The notes under the pieces were generated by a model, which worked only from the letters and a program-made list of their open reading frames with translations, was not told the origin of the DNA and did not search any database. This document shows, piece after piece, positions 31,087 through 40,113 of a DNA stretch of 64,000 nt (the first letter of the stretch is position 1; the number at the start of each line of letters is the position of its first letter). Source of the stretch: Desulfuromonadaceae bacterium (GTDB lineage Bacteria; Desulfobacterota; Desulfuromonadia; Desulfuromonadales; JAHYIW01); assembly GCA_019429445.1 (NCBI GenBank), contig JAHYIW010000003.1, forward strand, positions 81,716-145,715, written 5' to 3'. Both the position numbers and the translations under genes were made by a program.

Positions 31087-33453
31087 TCAGGATGACTTTT
31101 TTTTCGCTTTTTCCCTGGCCACAGGCTTCTTGGCGGCAGTTTTTTTCGCGGGAGCCTTCTTCTCGACCGGCCGCTTTTGCGGCTCGATCAGCACCTTGCT
31201 GTATTCGCACTCATCCTGCGGACAGCGCTGCACGGTGCCGAAGCGTTTGGTGGTCTTGATTACCGTCAGCGGCCATTTACACAGCGGGCACGGCTCTTCT
31301 TTCGGTGGATCCCAGAGGGCATATTTGCAGGACGGATAGCGGTTGCATGAATAGAAGATTTTGCCGTAGCGGCTCTTCTTCTCCATCAATACCCCCTCTT
31401 TACACGTCGGGCAGGGAATATCGAGCGATTTCGGCTTTTCCAGCGGCTGAATATTCTTGCACCCGGGGTAGGCGCTGCAGGCAAGGAATTTGCCGTAGCG
31501 GCCCATCTTGATCAGCATCGGCGCACCGCATTTGTCACACTTTTCGTCCGAGACCTCCGGCTCTTCAGCGGGCTGGCCATCGCTGGTCAGCGGCTCGGTA
31601 TGGCGGCATTCGGGGAAACCGGAACAGGCCAGAAACCGCCCGGAGCGGCCAAGCTTGATGACCAGTCCCTTGCTGCACTTGGGGCAGGTTTTGTCGGTCT
31701 TTTCAGTGGTGACGTCAGACTTGTTGACCTCGGTGTCTTTTTGTTTCAGCAGGGTGATAAACGGCTGCCAGAATTCCCGGAGGGTCGGCCGCCACTCTTT
31801 TTCACCGCGCGAGATCGCGTCGAGTTTTTCTTCCATTCCGGCGGTAAAGGCGTAATCAACGTAAGTGGCAAAATGTTCCGCCAGCAGGTTACTGACGACC
31901 ATGCCGACATCTTCCGGCTGAAACGCTTTTTTCTCCATCCGGACATATTTGCGGGTGGTCAAAGTCTGGATAATGCTGGCGTAGGTTGACGGGCGGCCGA
32001 TGCCATATTCCTCCAAAGTCTTAACCAGACTCGCTTCAGTGAACTTTGGTGGTGGTTGGGTAAAGTGCTGCTCCGGCACCAGCTCCTTGAGGGCAACAGT
32101 TTCGCCTTCAGCCATGACCGGCAACAACCCCTCCTGGTCCTCATCGCCATTCTGATCTTTTCCCTCGATATAGAGTTGCATGAAGCCGGGAAACTCGACG
32201 ACCTGACCGCTGGCGCGAAGGAGAAATTTTTCCCCGGCGGCGATATCGACGGAGGTCGCGGCGAGGAGTGCCGCAGCCATTTGTGAAGCGACGGTGCGTT
32301 GCCAAATCAACTGGTAGAGTTTGAACTGATCGGAGCTGAGATATTTCCTGATCGCTTCCGGGGTTCGTGTGAGGGTCGTGGGGCGCACCGCCTCGTGAGC
32401 TTCCTGGGCGTTTTTGCTCTTATTCTTGAAGATGCGCGGAGCCGCTAAGGCGTATTCAGCACCATACTGCGCGGTGATGACCTGGGTGGCTTCTTCCAGG
32501 GCCACTGACGACAGGGTCAGTGAATCGGTTCGCATGTAGGTGATCAGACCGACGGCACCTTCGCTGCCGACGTCAATCCCCTCATAGAGCTTTTGCGCCA
32601 CGGTCATCGTCTTGCGCGCGGTAAAGCCGAGCTTGCGGCTTGCTTCCTGTTGCAGGGTACTGGTGGTGAACGGGGCGCTGGGATTGCGTTTTTTGGTCTT
32701 CTTGTCGATCCGGGCGACCCGATAATCGGCCGTGCGCAACGCAGTGGCCAGTTCGTCGGCATAGGTCTGATTGGTGATCCCGAGTTTGTCGAGTTTTTTG
32801 CCGTCGACTGAGTAGAGTCGCGCGCTGAACGGCTCTTTGCGCAACGTATCGAGGGTCGCTTCTATCGACCAGTATTCTTCGGGATTAAAAGCGTCGATCT
32901 CCTTCTGCCGTTCGCAGATCAGGCGCAACGCTACCGACTGAACGCGCCCGGCGGAAAGTCCATAACGTATTTTCTTCCACAAGAAGGGGGAGAGATTGAA
33001 GCCGACCAGATAGTCGAGGACCGAGCGCGCCTGCTGAGCATCGACCATCTCTTTGGAGACCGCACGAGGTTGCTGCATCGCGGCGAGGATCGCGCCCTTG
33101 GTGATTTCATTGAAGACCACCCGTTTAACTGTTGGTTTGGCACCATTTTCGTCGATCCCGAGGGCTTGCAGCAGGTGCCAGGCGATGGCCTCCCCCTCGC
33201 GGTCAAGGTCAGTGGCGAGGATCAGTTCATCGGCACCCTTGGCGGCATTTTTCAGCGTCTGAATGTGTTTTTCGCTGTCCGCCAGGATCTGGTATTGGGG
33301 CTCGAAGTCGTTATCGACATCGACCATCCCTTGTTTACTGGGGATGGCGCGGACGTGACCGTACGAGGCCAGAACCTTGTAGCCCTTGCCGAGAAATTTT
33401 TCGATAGTCTTCGCCTTGGCAGGCGATTCGACGATAACAAGCGATTGTGCCAT
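31087..33453 (-). CDS. topA: DNA topoisomerase I
   Basis: 788 residues. The TOPRIM domain is at the N-terminus (LVIVESPAKAKTIEKFLG; ATDLDREGEAIAWHL). The active-site tyrosine is in GLITYMRTDS near residue 305. The C-terminal region carries zinc-ribbon repeats with CPKC, CDKC, CPTC and CPLC pairs between about 585 and 760. A Lys-rich tail (KKAPAKKTAAKK) ends the protein. It relaxes negative supercoils behind RNA polymerase. The ATG at 33453 has AAGG 4 bp upstream and matches the family start. A hairpin separates it from smg. Confidence 0.96.
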   Translation of the reverse strand: MAQSLVIVESPAKAKTIEKFLGKGYKVLASYGHVRAIPSKQGMVDVDNDFEPQYQILADSEKHIQTLKNAAKGADELILATDLDREGEAIAWHLLQALGIDENGAKPTVKRVVFNEITKGAILAAMQQPRAVSKEMVDAQQARSVLDYLVGFNLSPFLWKKIRYGLSAGRVQSVALRLICERQKEIDAFNPEEYWSIEATLDTLRKEPFSARLYSVDGKKLDKLGITNQTYADELATALRTADYRVARIDKKTKKRNPSAPFTTSTLQQEASRKLGFTARKTMTVAQKLYEGIDVGSEGAVGLITYMRTDSLTLSSVALEEATQVITAQYGAEYALAAPRIFKNKSKNAQEAHEAVRPTTLTRTPEAIRKYLSSDQFKLYQLIWQRTVASQMAAALLAATSVDIAAGEKFLLRASGQVVEFPGFMQLYIEGKDQNGDEDQEGLLPVMAEGETVALKELVPEQHFTQPPPKFTEASLVKTLEEYGIGRPSTYASIIQTLTTRKYVRMEKKAFQPEDVGMVVSNLLAEHFATYVDYAFTAGMEEKLDAISRGEKEWRPTLREFWQPFITLLKQKDTEVNKSDVTTEKTDKTCPKCSKGLVIKLGRSGRFLACSGFPECRHTEPLTSDGQPAEEPEVSDEKCDKCGAPMLIKMGRYGKFLACSAYPGCKNIQPLEKPKSLDIPCPTCKEGVLMEKKSRYGKIFYSCNRYPSCKYALWDPPKEEPCPLCKWPLTVIKTTKRFGTVQRCPQDECEYSKVLIEPQKRPVEKKAPAKKTAAKKPVAREKAKKKSS

Positions 33454-33474
33454 AGTGCCTTTCCAATAACTCAA

Positions 33475-33510
33475 AGCAAAGGGCCGCGGGGTGTCCCGTG
33501 GCCCTTTGCT
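33475..33510 (-). terminator. Long hairpin between smg and topA
   Basis: 16-nt arms (AGCAAAGGGCC... / ...GGCCCTTTGCT) with one mismatch and a 4-nt loop begin directly after the smg stop. The U-tract is weak (TTTGCTTTG), so partial termination or RNA processing before topA is plausible. Confidence 0.6.
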
Positions 33511-33993
33511 TCAGTGATAGAGTCGTGACCAGTCATCCTCCAGGATGCAGTCAACTTCGCGGAGCCAGTCGTAATGGGCGTGGGCGAAGAGGGTCAAAAT
33601 GGTCAGCGTTTTGAGCTCCTTTAAACCAATATCATCATCGTAGCCGTGAACCGCTTTGTCGATAATCTCTTCAAGAACAATGTCGTCAAGAATGCCGAGG
33701 TTGCGCAGTTGGGTCAGAAAACCGCGGGCATCCGCCGAGAGAACGCGTGTTTCTGCCTGACTGAAGACGCGGTTGGTGGGATGAATGTTCCCCAGCGAGG
33801 TCGGTGCGCGATGCGGTAGCGAGACGTTCTCCATCCACGAAAAAGCCGCATCGATTTCCTCTTCCTTGAAACCGACCGACAGTAATTCATCGACGATGTC
33901 GCTGTTGGCGGGGATTTCGCTGTCATCCAGAACATATTGAGCGATCAGGCTGACAATGGCCAGAACCCGTTCACGAAACGGTTTTGAATTCAT
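33511..33993 (-). CDS. smg: Smg/DUF494 family protein
   Basis: 160 residues, acidic and helical, without signal or membrane segments. The pattern MNSKPFRERVLAIVSLIAQYV, then LLSVGFKEEEIDAAFSWM and a C-terminal LKTLTILTLFAH matches Smg (DUF494). This protein usually lies beside dprA and topA, as it does here, but has no established biochemical role. It lies 16 bp after the dprA stop on the same strand and is separated from topA by a long hairpin. Identity rests mainly on context plus sequence pattern. Confidence 0.85.
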   Translation of the reverse strand: MNSKPFRERVLAIVSLIAQYVLDDSEIPANSDIVDELLSVGFKEEEIDAAFSWMENVSLPHRAPTSLGNIHPTNRVFSQAETRVLSADARGFLTQLRNLGILDDIVLEEIIDKAVHGYDDDIGLKELKTLTILTLFAHAHYDWLREVDCILEDDWSRLYH

Positions 33994-34009
33994 GAGACTC
34001 TTTGCTGAA

Positions 34010-35095
34010 CTAAAAATCGGCGCGGATATAGCGCGAACCGGGGAGTTGCGTTATGCCTCCCTGTAGCTCCAGGTGCAGTAAAATAGCGGAAAGCTCTATA
34101 GGTGTCAAGCCGGTTTTCCGCACCAGATCGTCACCATGCAACGGTTCCGGACCGAGGGCAAGATAGGTTTGCAGTGCTGCGCCGGTCAATGTTTCGGCAA
34201 AGCTCTGGTGCTTCTGCACGGTTTCGCGCGGGGGGGTTGCTGGCCAGAGATATTCAAGGATATCGCGTGCTTCGGTCACCGGTTGAGCCCCCTCTTTCAA
34301 CAGCCGATTGACGCCAATACTGCCGGAGGCATAAACCGCACCCGGCGCGGCAAAAACTTCGCGGCCCTGTTCAAGGGCAAAGTCGACGGTAATCAGTGAC
34401 CCGCTTTCCGCTGCGGCCTCGACGACCAGGACGCCTTTGCTCAGTCCGCTGATAATCCGGTTGCGACCGGGAAAATGACCGGCAACCGGCGGTGCGTCTG
34501 GCGGGTATTCTGAAATAATCGCGCCCTGCTCGGGGATTCGCTCAAACAGCCGGGCGTTTTCTCGCGGGTAGATGCGATCGATACCGCAACCGAGAACCGC
34601 GATGGTTTGTCCTTTACCTTCCAGCGCGCCGGTGTGTGCGGCACTGTCGATGCCGCGGGCCAGCCCGCTGACAATCGTGATATCGTGAGCCGCCAGTTCC
34701 GCGCACAGGGCGGTTGCCCACTGGCGGTTCCCGGCCAGGGGCTGGCGACTGCCAACAACGGCAAAGGCGTCTTGTTCCGGCAACTGGCCGCGGACATAGA
34801 GGAGTGTTGGCGGATCGTGTATTGCCGCGAGCGGTTGCGGGTAGGCGGGGTCAAAGATCGAGATAATGCGCACCGCGAGTTGGTTCAGGCGGTCGCACGT
34901 TGCGGCACAAAAATCGGCAGATGGACGATTATGCGCAACATCGGGGCGGGTTCCGGCGCGGGCGATCCAGTCCGCAGGGGAAGCGCCACACGCAGCAGCT
35001 GGAGAGCCGAAAGTGCCGACGAGACGTAGCAGACCGGTACGACCGAGTCCGGGGGTCAGGTGGAGACGCAGCCAGTGCTGTTCTGTTTCGGTCAT
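34010..35095 (-). CDS. dprA: DNA processing protein DprA (Smf)
   Basis: 361 residues. A helical N-terminal domain precedes the Rossmann-like DprA core: AVVGSRQPLAGN near residue 112, SGLARGIDSAAH, TIAVLGCGIDRIYPREN, ISEYPPD and FPGRNRIISGLS. A C-terminal winged-helix (about 295-361, LVRKTGLTPIELSAILLHLEL) matches the DprA DML1-like domain. DprA loads RecA on incoming single-stranded DNA during transformation and has a broader recombination role. It lies between the LysM gene (terminator between) and smg. Confidence 0.94.
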   Translation of the reverse strand: MTETEQHWLRLHLTPGLGRTGLLRLVGTFGSPAAACGASPADWIARAGTRPDVAHNRPSADFCAATCDRLNQLAVRIISIFDPAYPQPLAAIHDPPTLLYVRGQLPEQDAFAVVGSRQPLAGNRQWATALCAELAAHDITIVSGLARGIDSAAHTGALEGKGQTIAVLGCGIDRIYPRENARLFERIPEQGAIISEYPPDAPPVAGHFPGRNRIISGLSKGVLVVEAAAESGSLITVDFALEQGREVFAAPGAVYASGSIGVNRLLKEGAQPVTEARDILEYLWPATPPRETVQKHQSFAETLTGAALQTYLALGPEPLHGDDLVRKTGLTPIELSAILLHLELQGGITQLPGSRYIRADF

Positions 35096-35113
35096 AAACC
35101 CCTCCCGAAAAAA

Positions 35114-35137
35114 CGGCCAGCGCGTTTGCGCTGGCCG
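35114..35137 (-). terminator. Intrinsic terminator after the LysM gene
   Basis: A 10-bp perfect stem (CGGCCAGCGC / GCGCTGGCCG) with a 4-nt loop is followed on the minus strand by TTTTTT. It separates the LysM gene from dprA. Confidence 0.85.
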
Positions 35138-35161
35138 ACGTAGAGTAAAAAACGGTTGCAG

Positions 35162-36175
35162 TTACTCGCTGATCGTGACGACCTGGTCGCCATTCTCGAT
35201 GTAGTTGTTGGCACTCAGGGTCAGGGCCGTTGCCGTTGTGGCACGGACTTCAATGACCACCGCCTTGCCCAGTTGAGTGTCCGGCATCCGCGTCTCCGGT
35301 TGCTGCAAGCCAAGTCCGGTCGCCTGTCCGGGACGGAAAATTTGCAGCATGTTCCCTGGCGCAAGTCCGTCCTTTTGGCCCAGATCAATGTAGACGATTT
35401 CGTTGGAGCCGATCGTTACCCGATCATTCGCTGACGTCAGCAGGTAGCCTTCGAGCACCCGCCCCGTTTTTCTCAACGCCACTTCCCTGGGGGTTTCAAT
35501 GTACGGCCGCAGACGAGCTCCGCGCTCAATTTCCCGGTCGACGGCAATGATTTTAGCGGTGGCGACATCTTTGCCGATAGACAGAACTTCAAGTTGACCG
35601 AGATTGAATACCTTAAAGCCAGCGGGCTGCTGTGTGACCGGATGAAGAACCTGCTCGCCCACTTTAAAAAGGGTGAACTTGTCACCCGGAATGGTCGCAG
35701 CAAGATCGCGCATTTTGACGAAAACGATATTTTCCCGGCTGATCAGGGCGCGTTCATCGACGGTGTCGACCAGCGTTCCACTATCTTTCAGTTCCTCGGG
35801 GGTGATAAAGCTGATGGCAACCGGAGGGATTTTGACCATTTTGCTCGGTGCTGATGTTGCCACCGCCGCTACTTTATCCGGTTCTGCGACGGCCACATCT
35901 TCCGCTCCCTGCTGCGGTTCAGGGGCAACCGGCACAACCTCGATACGGTCACTGTAGATAAACAGCTTTTGTCCCGGATAAATCAGATGGGGATTGGGGA
36001 TTTCAGGATTTTTTGACCAGAGACTCGGCCAGAAATGTGGATCTTTGATGAAGCGCTCGGAAATCCCCCAGAGGGTATCGCCTTTCTTGACGACATACAC
36101 GCGCGGGGTCTCGGCGAACGTTACCGTCGCTGTTCCCAAAATCAAAACCAATAGAAGGATTCCACGTAACAACAT
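35162..36175 (-). CDS. Exported LysM-domain protein
   Basis: 337 residues. The signal peptide ends near TFAE. A LysM domain at about residues 26-75 (VYVVKKGDTLWGISERFI...PHLIYPGQKLFIY) should bind peptidoglycan glycan. A Pro/Ala-rich linker follows, then a beta-rich C-terminal region of unknown fold (110-337). No amidase or peptidase motif is seen, so it is probably structural or a localisation factor. Proteins of this layout sit upstream of dprA in Geobacter-type genomes, as I recall. It ends at a strong terminator before dprA and follows a TPR lipoprotein gene by 29 bp. Confidence 0.8.
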   Translation of the reverse strand: MLLRGILLLVLILGTATVTFAETPRVYVVKKGDTLWGISERFIKDPHFWPSLWSKNPEIPNPHLIYPGQKLFIYSDRIEVVPVAPEPQQGAEDVAVAEPDKVAAVATSAPSKMVKIPPVAISFITPEELKDSGTLVDTVDERALISRENIVFVKMRDLAATIPGDKFTLFKVGEQVLHPVTQQPAGFKVFNLGQLEVLSIGKDVATAKIIAVDREIERGARLRPYIETPREVALRKTGRVLEGYLLTSANDRVTIGSNEIVYIDLGQKDGLAPGNMLQIFRPGQATGLGLQQPETRMPDTQLGKAVVIEVRATTATALTLSANNYIENGDQVVTISE

Positions 36176-36204
36176 TCTCTCCCCCTTCGGGCGGTGTGCG
36201 TTGC

Positions 36205-36858
36205 TCAGTTTAACGGCTTGCGTGCTTCGCTGCTGCCGGGATAGCGTTTGCGCAACGTGGTCAGGACTTCGGCTGCTTTCTGTGTCGCGCCGCTACGCTC
36301 GTACGTTACGGCCTCTTTCCATAAGGCTTTTGGCGCAAGTGCGGAACGAGGATAATCCTCAGCGATGCTGTGGAAGGTTGCCGCCGCTCGCGGATGTTTA
36401 CTTTGCGCCAGATAACATTCCGCCAGCCAGAATCTTGCATTGGTGACATATTCGTTGTTCGGAAACAGGGCGACGAAGCGGGTGAAATCGGTTTCTCCCT
36501 GGGGATAATCACCCGCTGCATACGCGGCAAAAGCCTTGCGATAAAGTTCAGCCGGGGTGACTTCTGTCTGTGGCACCGTTGCAATATCTGCCGGAGCAGA
36601 AGGGGCGGCCTCGCGCAACTGCTCGATCACCGCCTGCTGATCCATAACCCGTGCTTCGAGGAGCAACAGGTTGTCCTGAAGCTGGACGAGGCGCTGGTCA
36701 AGTTTCTGCTGATCAGCGGCCAAACGTTCCAGCGCCTCCGCAGATGCCGGGGAAAGCGCCGTTGTCCGAGGCGTCGCGGCACAGGCAGTAAGCAACAAGG
36801 GCAAAAGCACCGTGACGATCAGGACGCATTTTTTGACGAAGGATGGATCGTTCTGCAT
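36205..36858 (-). CDS. TPR lipoprotein, second CpoB/YbgF-like protein
   Basis: 217 residues. Signal peptide with a lipobox (LLTAC, Cys26). A heptad-rich coiled coil spans about 40-85 (LERLAADQQKLDQRLVQLQDNLLLL). C-terminal TPR-like repeats follow (ELYRKAFAAYAAGDYPQGETDF, ARFWLAECYLAQSK, LAPKALWKEAVTYERSG). It has the same layout as cpoB at 4053-4889, but diverged and shorter. It may form an envelope scaffold with the adjacent LysM protein (29 bp downstream). The frame begins with a long N-terminus before the hydrophobic core, so the start could be slightly further in. Confidence 0.75.
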   Translation of the reverse strand: MQNDPSFVKKCVLIVTVLLPLLLTACAATPRTTALSPASAEALERLAADQQKLDQRLVQLQDNLLLLEARVMDQQAVIEQLREAAPSAPADIATVPQTEVTPAELYRKAFAAYAAGDYPQGETDFTRFVALFPNNEYVTNARFWLAECYLAQSKHPRAAATFHSIAEDYPRSALAPKALWKEAVTYERSGATQKAAEVLTTLRKRYPGSSEARKPLN

Positions 36859-37028
36859 AGTCTTTCCAGGGGTTTATAATTGGGCAAAATTATAGCTTTT
36901 TCCGATCACTGTCAAGCGGTAAAGGGCCGGGTGGGGGGGAGGAGGTGTGCAGGGATGAATGACGGGGCAGACGGACCGATTTCTTTTATGTTATTGTCGG
37001 GGACACAACCCCAGGAAAGCAGGTCATT

Positions 37029-38237
37029 ATGAAACAACCGGAGCTGTTGGTTCCCGCCGGGAATATCGAAAAATTACGTACAGCAATCAATTACGGAGCA
37101 GATGCTGTTTATGTCGGTGGCGAGCATTTCGGGTTGCGGGCGTTAGCCGGCAACTTCAGCCTGGCCGATTTGCGCCTTGCCCGCACGCTGACGCGGGACG
37201 CCGGGAAGCGGTTGTATCTGACCTTGAATGCCTATTTGCGCCCCTCAGAATTCCCGGCGCTGGAAGCGTATCTGACGGCATTGCAGCCGTTGGCGATTGA
37301 TGCCTATATTGTCTCTGATCCGGGGGTGCTGGCGACGGTGCGACGCTGCGATCCGCAGCGGGAGATCCATCTTTCTACCCAGGCCAACACGGGGAACACC
37401 GCCGCTGCCAAATTCTGGCGGGAGGCAGGGGTGTCGCGCATCAATCTGGCTCGTGAAGCGACCCTTGACGACCTGCGGGCGATCAGCGTCGATTCCGGAG
37501 TTGAGGTCGAAGTGTTTGTCCATGGCGCGATGTGCGTTGCTTATTCGGGGCGCTGTCTCCTCTCGGCGGCGATGACCGGACGCAGCGCCAATGCCGGAGC
37601 GTGCGCCCACCCGTGTCGCTGGAAATATGCGCTGGTCGAGGAAACGCGCCGCGCTGAAAGTTTTCCGATCGAAGAGGATGCGCGCGGTACCTACATCATG
37701 AACAGTCGCGATCTTTGCCTGATCGACCATCTGCCAGAAGTGCTGAACGCCGGTGCGACCAGCCTGAAGATTGAAGGGCGGATGAAAAGTGTTTATTACG
37801 TGGCGGTTGTCTCGCGCGTGTATCGCGCCGCCCTCGATGCCTGGCTGGCTGATCCCGCCGCCTATCGCTGCAACCCTCTCTGGCGGCAGGAGCTGGAAAA
37901 AGTCAGTCATCGCCCCTATGACAGCGGATTTTTGTTCGGCCAGGATGACCCTTTGATTGAACCGCAGCGCTCCGGTTATTTACGCAGCACTGATTTTATC
38001 GGCATGGTTGAATCGGTCAGTGCCGATGGTCGTGCGCTGGTGATCGGCCGGAATCGCTTTTTCCCTGGCGAACAGCTCGAATTGATCGGCCCGGCGCTGC
38101 GCCAGTTCCGCTTCACGGTCGCGACACTCCACAGTGAAGAGGGGATGGTACTGACTGTCGGGCAGCCGAATGCGCGCATCGTGATGACGCTGCCGCCTGG
38201 TGCCCGATCGGGAGATATGTTGCGCAGAGATCACTGA
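37029..38237 (+). CDS. Peptidase U32-family protein (TrhP/YegQ-like)
   Basis: 402 residues. The N-terminal barrel begins PELLVPAGNIEKLRTAINYGADAV. The U32 signature is EVFVHGAMCVAYSGRC...SANAGACAHPCRW (about residues 160-197), with several cysteines. Family members first called proteases now include tRNA-hydroxylation factors (TrhP) and ubiquinone hydroxylation factors. The position of the Cys cluster and the iron-sulfur-like arrangement favour a TrhP-type tRNA modification role, but this is inference. A GC hairpin follows the stop. It is monocistronic. Confidence 0.82.
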   Translation: MKQPELLVPAGNIEKLRTAINYGADAVYVGGEHFGLRALAGNFSLADLRLARTLTRDAGKRLYLTLNAYLRPSEFPALEAYLTALQPLAIDAYIVSDPGVLATVRRCDPQREIHLSTQANTGNTAAAKFWREAGVSRINLAREATLDDLRAISVDSGVEVEVFVHGAMCVAYSGRCLLSAAMTGRSANAGACAHPCRWKYALVEETRRAESFPIEEDARGTYIMNSRDLCLIDHLPEVLNAGATSLKIEGRMKSVYYVAVVSRVYRAALDAWLADPAAYRCNPLWRQELEKVSHRPYDSGFLFGQDDPLIEPQRSGYLRSTDFIGMVESVSADGRALVIGRNRFFPGEQLELIGPALRQFRFTVATLHSEEGMVLTVGQPNARIVMTLPPGARSGDMLRRDH

Positions 38238-38266
38238 ATGCTCCAAAAGGGGGAGGGGAAGAAACA

Positions 38267-38290
38267 AAGCCCCGCGGGGGCGAGGGGCTT
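38267..38290 (+). terminator. Hairpin after the U32 gene
   Basis: AAGCCCC and GGGGCTT arms (7 bp) around a GC-rich loop, 30 bp after the stop codon. The U-tract after it is weak, so its strength is uncertain. Confidence 0.5.
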
Positions 38291-38425
38291 GACTGCATAA
38301 CAGGGCAGAGGAGGCAGATGTGAGGCTGCCGGGTGTGGCATTTGCGCAACAATCTCGTCGGGAGCTGTGCAGGCTGTCTGTGGAAAGTCTTGTCATTTCA
38401 TCAAGTTAGTGTTTTCTTAAACCGG

Positions 38426-38445
38426 TGGCATGCTCTTTGTATAAT
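38426..38445 (+). promoter_or_regulatory. Candidate promoter of the outer-membrane protein gene
   Basis: A perfect TATAAT (38440-38445) lies about 57 bp before the ATG, but no good -35 is present at 17 bp. A sigma-54-like TGGCATG-N4-TTGTA overlaps it (38426-38441), with T in place of the conserved C of GC. Either reading is tentative. Confidence 0.4.
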
Positions 38446-38501
38446 AGTATCCACGATTACTTGTGCTGAACGTTAACCACAAAATTCTCGGGGGTTTCCA
38501 C

Positions 38502-39242
38502 ATGAAGCGTTTCGTTTTTTCATTACTGATTGTTCTGCTGAGTGCCAGTTCGGCACCGGCGGCAAAATATGATCTGGGCTTTGCATCAGGGACCACCAAC
38601 GATATCTTTGCGAAAGTGTCCCGTGAAGCCGGGATGATGACCGCCTATCGCGGGGTGGCACCGGCAGAGCCGCAGGGAATTACCGGTTTTGACATCGGTG
38701 TCGCGGTCAATTTTGCCGAAATCGACAGCGACCTTTGGGAACAGGCGGTCGGTACGAGCTCGACCGACTATCCCGGTTACTTGCCGATCCCCAAAATTCA
38801 GGTACGCAAAGGACTCCCTTACAATTTTGATATTGGTGCCAGTTACGCCAAGGTTCCGAGCAGTAACCTCACCATGGTTGGTGGTGAATTGCAGTGGGCG
38901 ATTCTGGAGGGTTCGACCGCCACTCCTGCCGTCGCGGTGCGGGGCAGTTACAGCAGCCTCGGCGGCGTTGATGACATTGAGTTGTCGACCTATGCCGCGG
39001 ATCTGGTGGTAAGCAAGGGGTTTGCCATGCTCACCCCTTATGCCGGGGCCGGTGTGGTGCGGATCAATGCGGAATATAGCGGCGATGATATGTCGCTGAA
39101 GGATGACCTTCGCGATTATTCAACGACCGAACTGCGGTATTTCGGTGGTGTCCAGATGTCGATGGCGTTAGTGCGTTTGACCATCGATGCTGAATTCGGA
39201 GAACTTCCTGTCTACACGGCCAAGCTCAGCCTCGGCTGGTAA
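38502..39242 (+). CDS. Putative outer-membrane beta-barrel protein
   Basis: 246 residues. The signal peptide ends near APAA. The mature protein alternates amphipathic strands (FDIGVAVNF, NFDIGASYAKV, AVAVRGSYSSL, LTPYAGAGVVRINAEY, MALVRLTIDAEF) and ends in an aromatic residue (LSLGW), the usual barrel-insertion signal. Size suits an 8-10-stranded barrel. I do not recognise a functional family; an OmpW/OmpX-like or DUF6588-like protein is possible. The ATG at 38502 starts the signal peptide, so the longer frame is rejected. A strong terminator follows. Confidence 0.7.
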   Translation: MKRFVFSLLIVLLSASSAPAAKYDLGFASGTTNDIFAKVSREAGMMTAYRGVAPAEPQGITGFDIGVAVNFAEIDSDLWEQAVGTSSTDYPGYLPIPKIQVRKGLPYNFDIGASYAKVPSSNLTMVGGELQWAILEGSTATPAVAVRGSYSSLGGVDDIELSTYAADLVVSKGFAMLTPYAGAGVVRINAEYSGDDMSLKDDLRDYSTTELRYFGGVQMSMALVRLTIDAEFGELPVYTAKLSLGW

Positions 39243-39260
39243 ACTGCATTTGGACCGATC

Positions 39261-39300
39261 AACAACAAAAGCCCGTCGTCAACGACGGGCTTTTGTTGTT
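39261..39300 (+). terminator. Strong intrinsic terminator
   Basis: AACAACAAAAGCCCGTCG and its complement form a long perfect stem with a TCAA loop, and the right arm supplies TTTTGTTGTT as U-rich tail. It lies 18 bp after the barrel gene stop and could work in both directions. Confidence 0.9.
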
Positions 39301-39439
39301 ACGAAGGGCGGGAAAAAAGGTTGACAGTTTCGTCCGCTCCAATAAGATGTCAGGTGCTATGAAATTCACCGTTTGGCCGAAGGTGTTCTGACCGCCCTGG
39401 TCAAGCTTACATACTCACGGGAGAGATGGAGAAAGATTG

Positions 39440-39970
39440 ATGCTGATGCGCTGGTTGATCGCCGGGTTGATCGTTGCTTTGCTGGCGGGGTGTGCCGGTT
39501 CCGGTCCGCAGATAAAAAAGTCTGTCAAATTTTCTGAACCTGCTGAAAAAATTCTTTACGTAGTGCCGTTTTCAACAATCATGGTGCCTCTCGATGTCGA
39601 AGAGAGTGTTTTTGACCAGTTTGTTGACATGCTTAACGCTCAAGGTTCCGGTTCCGGTTACAAATTCGTCATCCTCAAACAAGATCTCGACACCATTGAT
39701 CGCGCTGAATTGGCTGAATATTATTATCTGACCGGGGAGATTTACGGTTATGTCGAGGAATCGGGGTGTTGTTCCACCAATATGCGCCTGAAAAGTCGCG
39801 TTCAACTTTTTCAGCCGGGGCAAGTCGAACCGACGCTGCAACTCTCCTACCCCCGTGAAACCTTTTTTGAACATGATTATTCAACCATCGGCAACGAGCG
39901 CCGCAAGCTGACCGCTGACATCTCCGCAACGTTGGCGGAAGGGATATTGCGCGCGTTGAACGCGATTTAA
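39440..39970 (+). CDS. Small exported lipoprotein of unknown function
   Basis: 176 residues. Signal peptide with a lipobox (LAGC, Cys18). The mature part has the strand-helix pattern of a LpoB/GNA1162-like fold (ILYVVPFST, FVILKQDLDTIDRAELAEYYYLTGEIYGYVEE), but no diagnostic motif. Two adjacent cysteines (SGCCST near residue 108) could form a disulfide or metal site. GGAGAAAGATTG precedes the ATG at 39440; the frame also allows a TTG at 39437. A weak promoter (TTGACA 39321, AAGATG at 17 bp) lies upstream. I do not recognise the family. Confidence 0.7.
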   Translation: MLMRWLIAGLIVALLAGCAGSGPQIKKSVKFSEPAEKILYVVPFSTIMVPLDVEESVFDQFVDMLNAQGSGSGYKFVILKQDLDTIDRAELAEYYYLTGEIYGYVEESGCCSTNMRLKSRVQLFQPGQVEPTLQLSYPRETFFEHDYSTIGNERRKLTADISATLAEGILRALNAI

Positions 39971-40011
39971 CCCGCCCAGAGAATTATTTCATTTTATTCC
40001 CTGATAAGCCC

Positions 40012-40039
40012 TTGACATTCATGCGAGTCTGATTATATT
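40012..40039 (+). promoter_or_regulatory. Sigma-70 promoter of groESL
   Basis: TTGACA (40012-40017), a 16-bp spacer and TATATT (40034-40039). Predicted start is near 40046, just before the CIRCE element. Confidence 0.8.
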
Positions 40040-40048
40040 TACCATGCC

Positions 40049-40075
40049 TTAGCACTCGGACACCGTGAGTGCCAG
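40049..40075 (+). promoter_or_regulatory. CIRCE element (HrcA operator)
   Basis: TTAGCACTC, 9 bp, then GAGTGCCAG. The left arm is a perfect CIRCE half-site and the right arm differs at two of nine positions from GAGTGCTAA. Position and spacing are canonical for HrcA control of groESL. Confidence 0.9.
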
Positions 40076-40113
40076 GCGGATCGGCTCCTGGAGTCTCTGG
40101 CCGATCCGCTTTT
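40076..40113 (+). terminator. Terminator-like hairpin in the groESL leader
   Basis: A perfect 10-bp stem (GCGGATCGGC 40076-40085 / GCCGATCCGC 40100-40109), 14-nt loop, then TTTTG. It directly follows CIRCE and precedes groES by about 65 bp, so it would act as an attenuator rather than a gene-end terminator. A second small G5/C5 hairpin follows at 40129-40142. Confidence 0.6.

Noticed and set aside
37029..38237. U32 protein as a collagenase-type protease
   Set aside because: The name is historical; recent family members modify tRNA or ubiquinone, and no protease triad is visible.
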